Of a stretch of 64,000 nt of DNA, positions 1-10,871 are shown piece after piece. The stretch is from Strongylocentrotus droebachiensis (Eukaryota; Echinodermata; Echinoidea; Camarodonta; Strongylocentrotidae). Position numbers and translations under genes: made by a program. The DNA is taken from positions 1 to 64,000 of the forward strand of contig JAVYIG010004977.1 of assembly GCA_035222895.1 (NCBI GenBank). The letters are read 5' to 3'. A model generated the notes under the pieces. That model did no database searches and had not been told where the DNA came from. It worked only from the letters and a program-made list of their open reading frames with translations. How positions within the stretch are numbered: position 1 is the stretch's first letter; every line of letters begins with the position of its first letter.

Positions 1-900
1 GCTTTTTGCTAAGGGGGGGGGGTTTGACCAAAATAATGACGATGCGGAGCATCGTCCACGAGCCGCAAAGCGGCGAGCCGATTTTTTTTTGGGTGTTTAT
101 TTGAACCCCGTAAGTGATGTTTTCCTGGCATCTATTAACACAATGGAGACCATAAAAAGCAGTGCATGATAACGTCTTTTAAATCAAGTAACAGTTTAAT
201 ACACAGTTATATCCAGAGTTATCATGTGTTTGGTTAAGTTACCAGATGAGTTGAATATCTTCTCACAATATTTGCACTTGAAAGGGTTTCTCTTCAGCGT
301 GCGTTCTTTTTTTTTGTTTCTCTTTTTCTTTTTTTTTCCTTTTTTTTTTTTTTTGTTTTGTTTTTTGGGCCGCCCAAGGGGGGGGGGTTTAAACCCCCTA
401 ACCCCCCCCCCGTAGATCCGCGCCTGGTCACTCCTCTGGAGAGTGAAAATAGAGTTAACATTCACTCTTTTCTTCTTAGAGAGCACTGAATCAATCGATA
501 TTCACTCCTAAACAGTTAGTGATCCCTTACGTCACTCCCAAGAAAGTGAAAAACTGAAAATAGAGTGAAAATTCTCTTTTTTTAGAGAGAGAGAGTATAT
601 CTTCAATGTTATTTGTATTATATTGTTTATCTTTTCATACTTGTTATGCATATTTTGATATGAATGTACTTATATTGTACATTTTGTATAAGTTGGGTAA
701 TTTTATGTAATATGCTTACTTGGATGGAAAGTTTTCTTCTTTTATTTAACATGGAGGAAGACAATAAATGATATATTCATTTACAGTCCTGGGCCCCTGG
801 AGAGAAGTTTGTCAAAGAGCAGTCTGGGATTTGAGCCGTCAACCCTTGGATTGTGAGTCAAGTGAATGAACCACTATATACGCCACCTCCAACCAAAACC
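1..900. other. Repeat-rich flank, no gene
   Basis: Apart from the zinc-finger fragment, this stretch shows poly-G/C and poly-T tracts (about 12-21, 305-365 and 376-412), inverted GC-rich stubs such as GGGCCGCCCA at 367-376, and an AT-rich stretch. At 820-890 there is a fragment resembling the 3' end of a tRNA-derived SINE (GATTTGAGCCGTCAACCC). No coding region is supported. Confidence 0.5.
196..308 (-). pseudogene. C2H2 zinc-finger gene fragment
   Basis: Read on the minus strand, this short stretch encodes one zinc-finger-like unit, PFKCKYCEKIF followed by SGNLTKHM. It has the C-x2-C pair, the conserved F and L, and the first His. The second zinc-binding His is absent: the reading frame runs through ITLDITVY to a stop at 196. 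Upstream, on the minus strand, the frame runs into a lysine-coding poly-A/T tract at about 305-360, so no intact gene is visible. It is either the decayed last finger of a zinc-finger gene or a fragment carried by a repeat. Confidence 0.4.
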
Positions 901-949
901 AAACGCCATTCTGGTAGGGGCATTCTTGGTAGGCCTTTTCAAGCACCCA

Positions 950-2075
950 AGAAGTTCCTCTTTTTGCATAGGAATAGTGCCCCTTCTATACTTTGACAAG
1001 TGCACCTATTAATTTCTAAAAGTGCCTCTTCCCCTTTCAACTCTGATAACAGGGACGATCCAGGGGGGCACAAGCCCCCCCCCCCCCCCCCCCCCCCCCA
1101 CTGAGCGAATTTGCGGCCGGCGCGAAGTTTTCGGAAGCAAAACAAAACATGTCTTCTTACCCCCTGCGTGCCCCCCCGGAAGAAATTCCTGGATAAGTGC
1201 CCCTTTTATTCGGACACGTGCCCATTTTTCCTTTGACAAGTTCCCTTTTTCCTTTGCAATAAGTGTCCATTTTCCATTCTCATGAGTGCCCTTTTTAATC
1301 TCTAGTAAGTGCCCCTTTTCAGGTACGAGAAGTGCCCTTTTTCAATTTTGATTAGTGCCCCCTTCACCTCTGATAATTACCCTATTCAAATCTGAGAGGT
1401 GCCTCTTTTACTTTGACAAATGCCTCTTTTCCTTTTTAATAAGTGCCCCTTCCCCTTTTAATAACTATACCCCCATTTTAACTCGATAAGCGCACCTTAT
1501 ATTTTCACATGTGCCCCTTTTCCTTTCTAATAAGTGCCCTTTTTCCTAATGATAAGTGCCCCATTAAACAGACCCCTTCCCCTTCTCATAAGTGCCCCTT
1601 CTTTGGTAAACGACTCTTTTCAGGCACGAGAAGTTACTCCTTTTCACTTCAGGTAAGTGCCCTCTTAACCTCCGATAAATACTCCATTCAAATCTGATCG
1701 TGCCCATTTTCTTACAACTAATGCACATTTTCCTTTATTATAAGTGCCCCTTTCATATCTGGTCATTGCCCCTTTTCAGGTGCGATAAGTGCCTCTTTTC
1801 AACTCTGATAATTTCCCTTTTAACAATGCCAATGATACGTGCCCCTTTTCCTTTCTAATAAGGGATCTACCCCTTTTCATAAATGCCCCTTTTAACCTCC
1901 AAAAATGCCCCTATCAAAATCTGATGCAGGCCCCTTTTCAGTCGACAAATGCCCATTTCCTATTCTCATGACTGACTGTTTTCATCCCTGGTGAGTGCTT
2001 CTTTTTGAGGGTGTAAGAAGTGCATATTTTCACCTCTGATAATTACTCTTTGTTTACTTTGACACATGCTCCTTT
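950..2075. repeat. Degenerate minisatellite, about 30-bp unit
   Basis: More than thirty imperfect copies of a unit close to ATAAGTGCCCCTTTTC plus a variable 10-15 bases run head to tail here. Copies differ by substitutions and small indels. The short open frames seen in it, for example 1022-1285, 1509-1697 and 1789-1971, are by-products of a stop-poor pyrimidine-rich repeat and are not genes. A run of about 20 C residues at 1075-1098 interrupts the array. Confidence 0.8.
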
Positions 2076-2365
2076 TCTGAATGCTGTAACTATTAAAAAG
2101 GGAAGTAGGCCTAAATGGCGAAAGAGCCTATAATGAAGAAAGATTAAGGCCTCAACCCACGAAACGAACTCGCTCAGTGCCTGGTGCACTAGTTATGGAG
2201 AGTTTGTGAAGATTTTCCGACACGTCACTCGGTATTTTGAAGGCCAGTCATTTTAAAGTCTGAGGGCTGGTTGATTAAAACCATTGAAACCAACTTATTA
2301 CCAGGTTAGACTTCCCCTTTAATGAACGGGCGAGGGGTGGGGGGGGGGGGGTGGGTAATAATTGT

Positions 2366-2526
2366 CTTATGAGCAGGCACGTAGCCAGAGTTTGATGTTT
2401 CGGGGGGGGGGCACATACATGTTATCGATCGAGGTCAAAAAAGGGGTCTAAAAAATGCAACCGATCCTGGAATTCAGGGGGGGGGGGCACGTGACCCCCC
2501 CACGTGGCCACGTGCCTGCTTATGAG
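2366..2526. mobile_element. hAT-like MITE copy 1
   Basis: The element at 2374-2518 begins CAGGCACGTAGCCA and ends with the near inverted complement TGGCCACGTGCCTG. It is flanked by a perfect 8-bp duplication, CTTATGAG, at 2366-2373 and 2519-2526. Eight-base duplications with CAG...CTG ends are typical of hAT transposons. The 145-bp body is G-rich and has no coding capacity, so it would need a transposase supplied in trans. Confidence 0.85.
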
Positions 2527-2541
2527 CAGTTGTGCTTGGTT

Positions 2542-2732
2542 GTCCTTGGCAGGCCCGTAGCCAGAGTTTGATTTTTTTTTGGGGGGGGGCGGGGGGGGGG
2601 GGGCATGCACATACCTGTAATTGGTCGACGTCTTGGGGAGGGGTCTAAAAAAAGTTCAACCGATCTTGGAAAATGTTGGGGGCACTTCCCCCCCCCCCCC
2701 AACTCCCCCGTGGCTACGTGCCTGGTCCTTGG
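2542..2732. mobile_element. hAT-like MITE copy 2
   Basis: A second copy of the same family lies at 2550-2724, starting CAGGCCCGTAGCCAGAG and ending TGGCTACGTGCCTG. It has its own perfect 8-bp duplication, GTCCTTGG, at 2542-2549 and 2725-2732. The different duplication shows an independent insertion 31 bp from copy 1 rather than a tandem duplication. Confidence 0.85.
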
Positions 2733-2930
2733 GTTGGGGTAATTGTCCTATAGACTAGTCATTTAATGTTCCATAAATATATTGTCTGGTTATTTATTTA
2801 TTTATGTATGTTCACAATTTCACAATTCATTGAAGTTAACATTACATGAAAAATTAATATAATATAACAAATCATTTTCAATTTTACAATACATTTGAAT
2901 TAACTTCACGTGAAAAAGAATATAACATTG

Positions 2931-3207
2931 TGTGGAGCCCCACAGAATACCCCCCCCCCTATTTTTTTGTGTATCTTTGACTTCTCATGTATGACACAAG
3001 TATATTTCTAGCCCCCACAGTCCCTCCTCTTAGTTGATTAGGTACCCCCTCCTGCGAGAGTGGCCTCACCTAACATCTAATCTAAACACACCAGCTGGGA
3101 TACCAGGAGTGGCTTCTCACTTTGTTTTGCCATTCATCCTAGTCAACACCTTTCTTATTTTGTCTTCCTTTAATAGGTATGCCCCCCTCATCGGGACGGG
3201 CGCTACA
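2931..3207 (+). repeat. 5' LTR of gypsy element
   Basis: Starts TGTGGAGCCCCACAG and ends GGGCGCTACA. It matches the 3' LTR base for base except for two extra C residues in the C-run at about 2950. The first 15 bases are nearly self-complementary. No clear TATA box stands out. Confidence 0.95.
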
Positions 3208-3211
3208 AATT

Positions 3212-3229
3212 TGGCGACCTTGCCAGGAC
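3212..3229 (+). other. Primer binding site
   Basis: TGGCGACCTTGCCAGGA lies four bases after the 5' LTR. It begins with the TGG that pairs with a tRNA 3' CCA end. I cannot name the tRNA from memory with certainty. Confidence 0.7.
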
Positions 3230-3366
3230 GGCCATCATCAAAGAGACTCGAGTACGATGTGCTGTCCTAGAGACACGAACAGACTTGGAAACTGAAAGAG
3301 CAGTGCAGTGATGTAACGATAGGGGACAAGAATTAAGAGTGCCAGTGAGATCATCCCTGATTTACA

Positions 3367-4659
3367 ATGGAGTTGGCCCAGGTTAGCGAGGAAGTTTTTG
3401 GGAGTCTCCCACACCTAGGGGAGAGCCAGTTACTTGACCTAGTGACCCTGAGTGGGATCGACAAGGAGAAGGTGAAGAAAGCGGAGCAGAAAGGTGTTTG
3501 GGGGCTTCGATGTCTCCTGATGTTGTTCCTGTCCGGAGATGAGGTGGAGGGATTGGAAGATGGCGGATTGGAACTGTTCAAGAAGGTGCAGGCCAGGTTG
3601 GTTGTGGCTTCAGTTGAAAAGAGAGAGGCAGCTGCTGGTCCAATCCCCACAGAGAAGGAAGCACCTCGGTTCGATTCCCTTCTTCGGAAGGAGTTCCGCA
3701 TCAAAGGCCAGATTGGTGAGGTTGGGCAAAAGGACAAGCTGTCCTTTTCTAGCCTGGTCCACCAGATCGATAGGGGAGTGGCACGAGGGTACGCGGAGGA
3801 GGAGGTGGTAGACGCAATCATCAACGCCATGGTTCCGGGCCTCACCCTCAGATCATATCTAGAATGTAAGCCTGAACTGGACTTGCCGGTACTCCGCCGG
3901 TTGCTGCGAAGTCACTATCAAGAGAAGGAGGCAACGGAGCTATATCATGATTTGACGGGGGCAGTACAGAGTCCAAGAGAAAGCCCTCAGGAGTTCCTTC
4001 TACGAATGCTGGCCTTGCGCCAGAAGATCTTGTTTGCGTCAAAGGAAGCCGATGCCACTTTCAGATATGACGCTACGCTGGTGCAGGGAATGTTCCTGCA
4101 TTCCTTATTGACAGGTGTGACAAGTGAAAACATTAAGAGTGACCTCAAGCCCCTGCTTCAAAACGTCAATACCAGTGACGAGGTTCTACTTGAGCGTATA
4201 AACATTGCTGCAAATAACGAAAGTGAAAGGAACCTGAAGCAAGGCACAGCAAAGAGAACCAAGATAAACGAGGTCAGCACTACAAAGGTCAAAGAGAGTC
4301 ACCCCAACAACCAAGCCTCAAATGCAAATTTGGACATGAAGATGATTCATGAAAGCATAAGGACGATCGTCAGATCAGAACTTGCAGCAGTTGCTCCCGC
4401 ACCACAAGCTACCCTCACGCCACCAACAGTTGAGCAGAGATATGGGAGGGCTCGTCGACCAGACTGGGGTTGTCGAGAATGCCGCCTCCAAGGAAATGGG
4501 CAGAATTGCAACCACTGCTTCCGGTGTGGAAGTAGTGAACACTTCGCACGTGGGTGCAATAACCGACCAGCACAAGCGGGAAACGCCGGAGGGGCATCCG
4601 AGAGGGGCGAAGGTTTCCCCGGCAACACCCACAGCCCCAGACAACAGCAGCAAAGATAA
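3367..4659 (+). CDS. gag: Gypsy Gag polyprotein
   Basis: A 430-residue structural protein of the LTR element, expected to form virus-like particles and bind element RNA. The start at 3367 is the first ATG after the 160-bp leader. The C-terminal part holds a CCHC zinc knuckle, C-x2-C-x4-H-x4-C, with ligands at residues 384, 387, 392 and 397; a Cys-rich stretch ([13 protein letters not shown]) precedes it. The middle region (about 100-300) is helical in composition, as expected of a capsid domain, but I recognise no specific motif there. The frame ends in a Gln-rich tail at TAA 4657-4659. Pol overlaps its last 97 bases in the -1 frame. Confidence 0.93.
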   Translation: MELAQVSEEVFGSLPHLGESQLLDLVTLSGIDKEKVKKAEQKGVWGLRCLLMLFLSGDEVEGLEDGGLELFKKVQARLVVASVEKREAAAGPIPTEKEAPRFDSLLRKEFRIKGQIGEVGQKDKLSFSSLVHQIDRGVARGYAEEEVVDAIINAMVPGLTLRSYLECKPELDLPVLRRLLRSHYQEKEATELYHDLTGAVQSPRESPQEFLLRMLALRQKILFASKEADATFRYDATLVQGMFLHSLLTGVTSENIKSDLKPLLQNVNTSDEVLLERINIAANNESERNLKQGTAKRTKINEVSTTKVKESHPNNQASNANLDMKMIHESIRTIVRSELAAVAPAPQATLTPPTVEQRYGRARRPDWGCRECRLQGNGQNCNHCFRCGSSEHFARGCNNRPAQAGNAGGASERGEGFPGNTHSPRQQQQR

Positions 4660-7600
4660 GTTCCCTACAACTGAACACCCCAAGTACCAAGGCCAGAAAG
4701 ATTGCAAAACTTATAGGAGGCAAATGTATAATAAAGTGCATTCTTAACGGAGCTTGGACTGAAGCCCTGTATGACACAGGAGCGCAAGTGACTATTGTAT
4801 CAGAATGTTGGAGACAGAGAAATTTCCCGGATTTGACTATGTTCCCGATTAGCGACTTGCTGGAAGGGGAGTTAAGTCTGAATACGGCCAACGGTATCGA
4901 CATCCCATACCTTGGATGGGTTTGTATCCACTTCAGCCTCACTGGGGATGAAACCATAGAGGTCCCTACTCTCGTGACACCAGATTCCTTGGATATGCCG
5001 ATAATAGGAACCAATGTAATCACAGAAGTGGTGAAAGCAAGTCCAGGAGAGATAGGAGATGAAAAACTGAGGCAGGCCATGGTAAATTCTTTGGGGGTTC
5101 AGACGCATGTTGTTTCCGACCTGATACACCTCCTTCGCCAAGAAGAAGTAGATGAGATCTGTGTAGTTCGAAGTGGGCGGGCAACCATCACGATCCCCAG
5201 CAAGAAGACCATAGGAGTGGTTTGCACTGTACACACAGGACCCCTATCATGTAAGACAGATGCCCTTTTTGAACCCGAGAGTACTCACGACATAGAAGGA
5301 CTTGAGATTGACCCAAGTCTGGTGAAGCTCCGAAGAGGAACGTCCAGTAGGGTAACTATCCCCGTTGCCAATAACACTGGACACGACATCGTCATTCTGG
5401 GTTGCAAAGTACTGGGTGCACTACATCATTTCCAGTCAATAGTGCAAGAAAATCAACAAGACCAAGACGAATTGTCGGTACACAAGGAGAATGAGAGAGT
5501 TGCCTCTAGTGAGAATAATGACGGAGATGACATCACCTCAACCATGGACCTCTCTGAGCTAACGAAGCATCAACAAGCCATAGTCAAGAGGATGCTAAGA
5601 GAAGAAAGAGATGCATTTGCCAGAGATGATACAGACGTCGGGTGCATAGAAGATTTGCAGATGAAGATTCGTTTGAACGACGACACCCCTGTTAATCGGA
5701 CATACATGTCCATTCCAAGACCACTGTATGCTGAAGTAAAGGAGTATGTGGCTGATCTCATTGGTAGAGGCTGGGTAACCAAATCCACTTCCCCATATTC
5801 ATCACCCATCGTATGTGTACGAAAGAAGGATGGCAGTCTGAGGCTATGCATTGATTACAGAGAACTAAACAGGAAAACCATTGACGATCGACAGCCGATA
5901 CCCAGGATACAAGATGTAGTAGATGGACTTGGAGGCAGCTGTTGGTTTACAACGCTTGACCAAGGAAAGGCTTACCACCAGGGGTATATGCACCAAGACA
6001 GCCAAGAACTTACTGCCTTCGTCACTCCTTGGGGCTTGTATCAATGGAAACGTATCCCGTTTGGACTAAAGAATGCCCCCGCCGTTTACCAAAGACACAT
6101 GGAAGGATGCCTTGAGGGACTTGCCTATGATTTCTGTGTGGTCTATTTGGATGACATACTTGTGTATAGTAGGACATTTGAGGAGCATATCAGCCACATC
6201 CAGCAAGTACTGCAGAGAATGCAAAGACATGGCATTAAGTTGAAGCCCAGCAAATGCAAGCTATTCCAGCGGCAAGCTAAGTATTTGGGGAAGATAGTGT
6301 CTGCAGAGGGACATGCTCCAGATCCGAAAGACACCAAGGCCCTCCAAGCTCTGAGGGAAAAGCAGCCAAAGACAGTGGGTGACGTCCGCCAACTGCTAGG
6401 AATGATCGGATACTTCCGCAAGTACATTCCAAGCTTCTCCCAACGTGCCAAGCCCTTATATGAGCTCCTCAAGAGTCCAGCCCCAACTGCTGACAAGCCC
6501 AAGAATTCAACTCGATCCAAGAAGAAGAATTCAGTCCCCTCCAGCACCCCAATCAAGTGGCAAGAACACCATCAAGACATACTAGACGGGCTAATAGACA
6601 CACTTGCATCCCCTCAAGTGATGGCATACCCTGATTTCCAAGAGCCGTTTTGTTTGTACACGGATGCTTCTCAAGAAGGCCTGGGTGCAGTCCTCACCCA
6701 GATGAAAGAAGGAGAAAACAAGGTCATCGGGTACGGATCACGAACACTAACTCCAGCGGAGCACAACTACAATCTGCACTCTGGAAAGTTAGAGTTTCTT
6801 GCATTGAAATGGGCCATTACAGAACACTTTCGGGATTACCTTGCCTATGCCAAGCATTTCACAGTGTACACGGACAATAACCCGTTGACGTACATCCTCA
6901 CAACAGCGAAGTTGAATGCAACTGGACAACGATGGGTCGGTGAATTGGCTGATTTCCGATTTGATATACGGTACCTACCAGGAAGGACCAATCGAGTGGC
7001 TGACACCCTATCAAGGATTCCTGCTGATTTGGAGCAGTACCAGCAGGACTGTACGCAAGAAGTTGATCCACAAGCTGTCAAGGCCACTCAGGCGGCAATC
7101 CTGCATTGTAACCCGCAACTCGACATATTGATCGCATCCGCATCAGTAGATGTTGCAACAACAGCTGAGGAACACGAGATGGTATTAACACCCCTCCACC
7201 AATGGTCCCAAGCAGAAATAAGTAGGGCCCAAGAAGATGACCCAACTATCGGCCCGGTGCGGAACAAGAAAACTCAAGGGATATTCCCTCTCCGAAGGGA
7301 CCGCCAAGAGCTCAGTCAAAATGCCAAGTGCTTGCTACATGAATGGAACCTGTTGAAGGTAGATGAGAATGGTATTTTATACCGATGCACCAAGAATCGC
7401 TCCCAGCTTGTTTTGCCAGCCAAGTTCCAAGAGTTAATTCTCAAACAACTGCATGATGAGATGGGACACCAAGGAGCAGAGAGAGTGACAAGCCTTGTCA
7501 GAGATAGGTTCTATTGGCCTCACATGCAGAAGGACATCGAGAAATATACAACCTCAGCATGTCACTGTCTCAAACAAAGAAAACCAGCCAAAAAGACCAA

Positions 7601-9263
7601 GGCACCATTGAACCCAATTCTCACCACTCAACCATTTGAACTGGTATCGTTAGACTTCCTGCATCTGGAGCAGAGTGTAGGCGGTTATGAATATATACTA
7701 GTCATTATGGACCACTATACGAGGTTTGCCCAGGCATATGCAACCACCAACAAATCTTCCAAGACAGCAGCAGACCGCCTGTTCAATGACTTCATCCCCC
7801 GCTTCGGATTCCCAAGAAGAATTCATCATGACCAAGGCCGAGAATTTGAGAACAGATTGTTTGAACGCTTATGCCAGCATAGTAAGATTACAAGATCGCA
7901 CACCACACCATACCATCCTGAAGGGAATGGACAAGTGGAACGCTTCAACAGGACGCTGCTGGGTATGCTAAGAACACTCACCACCACTGAGCGTACGCGT
8001 TGGAAGGACCATTTGCAGAAGGTAGTCCATGCCTACAACTGCACCAGGCACACTTCAACAGGCTTCTCACCCTTTTTCCTCCTCTTTGGCCGGTCGCCCC
8101 GTCTCCCAGTTGACATTGCATTTGGGTTGAAGACTACAGAAGACAATGCAGCTCCAGTAGACCCCAAGGAATATGCAGAGAAGTGGCGTAGTAAGATGCA
8201 ACAGGCTTACACATTAGCATCACAGAGAATGGGACAAGCTGCAGAGAGGAGGAAAGGTTATTACGACCGTAAAGTACGCAGCACTGTGCTACAGAAAGGA
8301 GATAGAGTCCTAGTACGAAGTCTGGCCCCTCCAGGTGGCCCAGGGAAGCTTCATCCTTACTGGGAGGAAATAGTGTACAAGGTGGTGAAACAAAAGGACG
8401 AGTCTCTTCCAGTATATGTGGTAGCACCGGAAAAGGGAGTAGGTCGAACCAAGACGCTACATAGGAACCACCTCTTACCATGTGACTCACTACCCATAGA
8501 CAATCCCCCAGAAGAGTTCATCAAAACAAAGACTCAAATAAAGAGACGACCAAGGAAGACACGTGAAAAGCAACCACCTATCCGTGATGACGATGAGACA
8601 TCTTCAGGCGAAGATGGGTACTTTCGGGCGGCATACCATAGAACAGGTATGAGGCCTCGTACTGCATACACGGATAGAGTAGAAGTGGTGAGCGAGGTTG
8701 ACCACCTAACACAGGCCAGCAACACCCAAACTAGCGGCTCATCTGACGACCATTATATACCACCAACAACTCCAGAACTAAGTGATGAAGCAGTGAGTGA
8801 AGGGAATAGTCCAGATAGCGATCCCCAGTCCAATATAGAGGATGCTCCAAGGAGAGGGAATCGACGACGCAGAGCTCCCACCACATTCAGTTATGAATCC
8901 CTGGGTGAGCCTAGCATACTTACTCCGAATATTTCCATGGTTCAAAGCCGCAACAACCCCACCGATGCACCAAATCCCAGTCAAGAAGCATCTGTCCAGT
9001 GGTTCTCCAAGCCGCCACCCTCAACAGCCCAGTCACCTGCACCTTATTACCCCTATACTTATCACCCACCTATGCCACCCCTCCAATACCAACACCTACC
9101 ACCATTCTACCCTCATCAAATGCCTCTACCGATGCAGACGCCGATAGCCCACCAGCAGCGAGCTCACTACCAACGTCAGATGACGGATGACCAACTTCAC
9201 TTTTCACAGCGAGCGAGTCAATCATTCGACCCGCGAGGAATGCCCTACCAGTTGCGATGCTGA
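4563..9263 (+). CDS. pol: Gypsy Pol polyprotein (PR-RT-RH-IN)
   Basis: Open in the -1 frame relative to gag from just after a TAA at 4560 to TGA 9261-9263. There is no ATG before the protease, so translation most likely enters by frameshifting near 4578. Domains in order: aspartic protease with DTGA at 4773-4784; reverse transcriptase with YLDD at 6144-6155; RNase H beginning at LYTDAS (Asp codon 6663); integrase with an HHCC-like zinc region (about 7450-7580) and catalytic Asp 7653, Asp 7830 and Glu 7938, giving the D-x35-E spacing; then a GPY/F-like module near 8330-8480. The last 250 residues are charged, then Pro/Tyr/Gln-rich, and match nothing I know. The zinc region ends C-x-C rather than the usual C-x2-C. 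No stops or frameshifts interrupt it. Confidence 0.95.
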   Translation, partial: PTSTSGKRRRGIREGRRFPRQHPQPQTTAAKISSLQLNTPSTKARKIAKLIGGKCIIKCILNGAWTEALYDTGAQVTIVSECWRQRNFPDLTMFPISDLLEGELSLNTANGIDIPYLGWVCIHFSLTGDETIEVPTLVTPDSLDMPIIGTNVITEVVKASPGEIGDEKLRQAMVNSLGVQTHVVSDLIHLLRQEEVDEICVVRSGRATITIPSKKTIGVVCTVHTGPLSCKTDALFEPESTHDIEGLEIDPSLVKLRRGTSSRVTIPVANNTGHDIVILGCKVLGALHHFQSIVQENQQDQDELSVHKENERVASSENNDGDDITSTMDLSELTKHQQAIVKRMLREERDAFARDDTDVGCIEDLQMKIRLNDDTPVNRTYMSIPRPLYAEVKEYVADLIGRGWVTKSTSPYSSPIVCVRKKDGSLRLCIDYRELNRKTIDDRQPIPRIQDVVDGLGGSCWFTTLDQGKAYHQGYMHQDSQELTAFVTPWGLYQWKRIPFGLKNAPAVYQRHMEGCLEGLAYDFCVVYLDDILVYSRTFEEHISHIQQVLQRMQRHGIKLKPSKCKLFQRQAKYLGKIVSAEGHAPDPKDTKALQALREKQPKTVGDVRQLLGMIGYFRKYIPSFSQRAKPLYELLKSPAPTADKPKNSTRSKKKNSVPSSTPIKWQEHHQDILDGLIDTLASPQVMAYPDFQEPFCLYTDASQEGLGAVLTQMKEGENKVIGYGSRTLTPAEHNYNLHSGKLEFLALKWAITEHFRDYLAYAKHFTVYTDNNPLTYILTTAKLNATGQRWVGELADFRFDIRYLPGRTNRVADTLSRIPADLEQYQQDCTQEVDPQAVKATQAAILHCNPQLDILIASASVDVATTAEEHEMVLTPLHQWSQAEISRAQEDDPTIGPVRNKKTQGIFPLRRDRQELSQNAKCLLHEWNLLKVDENGILYRCTKNRSQLVLPAKFQELILKQLHDEMGHQGAERVTSLVRDRFYWPHMQKDIEKYTTSACHCLKQRKPAKKTKAPLNPILTTQPFELVSLDFLHLEQSVGGYEYILVIMDHYTRFAQAYATTNKSSKTAADRLFNDFIPRFGFPRRIHHDQGREFENRLFERLCQHSKITRSHTTPYHPEGNGQVERFNRTLLGMLRTLTTTERTRWKDHLQKVVHAYNCTRHTSTGFSPFFLLFGRSPRLPVDIAFGLKTTEDNAAPVDPKEYAEKWRSKMQQAYTLASQRMGQAAERRKGYYDRKVRSTVLQKGDRVLVRSLAPPGGPGKLHPYWEEIVYKVVKQKDESLPVYVVAPEKGVGRTKTLHRNHLLPCDSLPIDNPPEEFIKTKTQIKRRPRKTREKQPPIRDDDETSSGEDGYFRAAYHRTGMRPRTAYTDRVEVVSEVDHLTQASNTQTSGSSDDHYIPPTTPELSDEAVSEGNSPDSDPQSNIEDAPRRGNRRRRAPTTFSYESLGEPSILTPNISMVQSRNNPTDAPNPSQEASVQWFSKPPPSTAQSPAPYYPYTYHPPMPPLQYQHLPPFYPHQMPLPMQTPIAHQQRAHYQRQMTDDQLHFSQRASQSFDPRGMPYQLRC
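4578..4584 (+). promoter_or_regulatory. Predicted -1 ribosomal frameshift site
   Basis: GGGAAAC sits exactly in the gag frame as G GGA AAC, the canonical X XXY YYZ heptamer. It falls within the window (4563-4659) where both frames are open. Six bases downstream a GGGG run (4591-4594) can pair with CCCC at 4617-4620, and GCCGG (4585-4589) with CCGGC (4619-4623), so a stimulatory hairpin is possible. No in-frame ATG precedes the protease in the pol frame, so pol needs such a slip. Confidence 0.8.
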
Positions 9264-9942
9264 ACAGATAATGACGAAGGAGAACGCTAGCAATACACCA
9301 TTTTTGTTATGCGTGTAAACGGATTCCCCTTTTTACCACATTAGATGCTTTGTTATGGAATCATGTGTGCTTTTTAGTAAAACCTGATATAGGAGTGACG
9401 CGAAGGATTAGGATGAAACCAGTTGTGAATCATTTCAGGAATTATTGTGGTGTAGTATAAACAAACAAGCGATGACACGCGATTGTGATCTGTTGATCTA
9501 AGTGATAAAGTCTTTGGAATGACTCGCGACGTTTCCAAGAAAACCTCACCGTATGTCAGATGCGTCCATAGAATAGATTTTGCTTGTCAGGTTTATGTTT
9601 CGCAAAGTTGATTTGTATGGAAAGGAAAATCCACATAGTTATGATATGATTTTATGATAGGTAATGCCGAGACTTCGAGAGCCTATTAGGTCGCTAAACC
9701 GATTCGCAACACGTAGATGAACTCTATGTGCAACATGTATTTCAAAGAGGAATTGGAGCACGAGGATTTGTTGAGCGTAGCATTGACATGGACTATAAAC
9801 AATCATGGACTTCGTTGATACATTACATCTGAACTTCATGACGACATTGCACAAGAACTATATGAACGTTAGAAATGTTATACTATAATCATAATTGATG
9901 TAAATGTTTGAAATTTGAAATGTCCAGGAGACATTTATTTTT
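9264..9942 (+). other. Non-coding 3' region of gypsy element
   Basis: About 680 bp between the pol stop and the polypurine tract. No frame of useful length or envelope-like protein is present on the plus strand. It probably serves as 3' untranslated RNA of the element. Confidence 0.6.
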
Positions 9943-9953
9943 GGAGGGGAAGG
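9943..9953 (+). other. Polypurine tract
   Basis: GGAGGGGAAGG lies directly before the 3' LTR, in the position that primes plus-strand DNA synthesis in LTR elements. Confidence 0.85.
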
Positions 9954-10228
9954 TGTGGAGCCCCACAGAATACCCCCCCCTATTTTTTTGTGTATCTTTG
10001 ACTTCTCATGTATGACACAAGTATATTTCTAGCCCCCACAGTCCCTCCTCTTAGTTGATTAGGTACCCCCTCCTGCGAGAGTGGCCTCACCTAACATCTA
10101 ATCTAAACACACCAGCTGGGATACCAGGAGTGGCTTCTCACTTTGTTTTGCCATTCATCCTAGTCAACACCTTTCTTATTTTGTCTTCCTTTAATAGGTA
10201 TGCCCCCCTCATCGGGACGGGCGCTACA
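9954..10228 (+). repeat. 3' LTR of gypsy element
   Basis: 275 bp, identical to the 5' LTR except for an 8-C instead of a 10-C run. It is followed by the ATTG target duplication at 10229-10232. Confidence 0.95.
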
Positions 10229-10508
10229 ATTGTTTTATCAAAGACAAGTTGCAACTTATATACAGTTTGAAGAATGAACACACAAAGGTGATGAAACATA
10301 AGCAAATAGAGCTTGAATCGTTACAACACCTTTCAAATATATAATATATGACAAATCAAATTCCTTAAGTTTTGTAGTGAACTATTTACACTCTATGATT
10401 TACAAAGTTAAAAAAAGGAAGAAAAAAAAGAATTTCGTTAAGCCTAGTAACAAAATTATGTTAGATTTAATTAGAACTGATAATAGATTATAATGTATAA
10501 GTAATATC

Positions 10509-10871
10509 TTACATCTGTGAAATGATAATACATTTGAGTGCTCTTTTAAAGGAGTTTGTTGATTTTATATTTCGAATATCATTAGGTAAAGAATTCCATA
10601 CATATGGACCTCTGTGTCTGATTGATTTCTGGGCTAATGTAGTGTGAGGATTGACCACATGTAAATTCGATGACTGCCTTGTTGAATACGAATGAACCAT
10701 GTTATTAGGTTGGAACATTGAAGATAATGACCGTAGGTAATAATTTGATATTAAAACGGAACATAAATATGGCAATTTATTTATCAATTTCATTATATCA
10801 TTATCATTTATTATCATAGCATTATAGATCATTAATTTGAATCCTTTGTAATGTAGACTTCTATTTTTCAT
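10509..10871 (-). pseudogene. LINE reverse transcriptase 3' fragment
   Basis: The minus strand encodes about 120 residues with the signature of the C-terminal tail of non-LTR retrotransposon ORF2 proteins: YSTRQSSNLHV, then KSIRHRGPYVWNSLPNDIR, then SFKRALK. This block follows the reverse transcriptase domain in CR1/Jockey-like LINEs. The catalytic domain is absent, so this is a 5'-truncated, dead copy. Its 3' UTR should lie at lower coordinates. The gypsy element ends at 10228, only 280 bp away, and may have landed in it. Confidence 0.75.

Larger units (their letters stand above)
2931..10228 (+). mobile_element. Complete Ty3/gypsy LTR retrotransposon
   Basis: A 7.3-kb element with LTRs of 277 and 275 bp, TG...CA ends, and a 4-bp ATTG duplication at 2927-2930 and 10229-10232. 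The order is LTR, primer site, gag, pol, polypurine tract, LTR. In pol the domains run protease, reverse transcriptase, RNase H, integrase, which is the Ty3/gypsy (Metaviridae) order. Both reading frames are open, and the LTRs differ only in a C-run (10 versus 8), so insertion was recent and the copy may still be competent. No envelope-like frame and no chromodomain are visible. About 680 bp of non-coding sequence separate pol from the 3' LTR. Confidence 0.95.

Noticed and set aside
3351..3845. Minus-strand frames opposite gag and pol
   Set aside because: Shadows of strongly biased coding sequence on the other strand.
8842..9263. Possible envelope gene at the end of the gypsy element
   Set aside because: The region is the Pro-rich C-terminus of pol. 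The overlapping frames lack a signal peptide, membrane span or glycosylation pattern.
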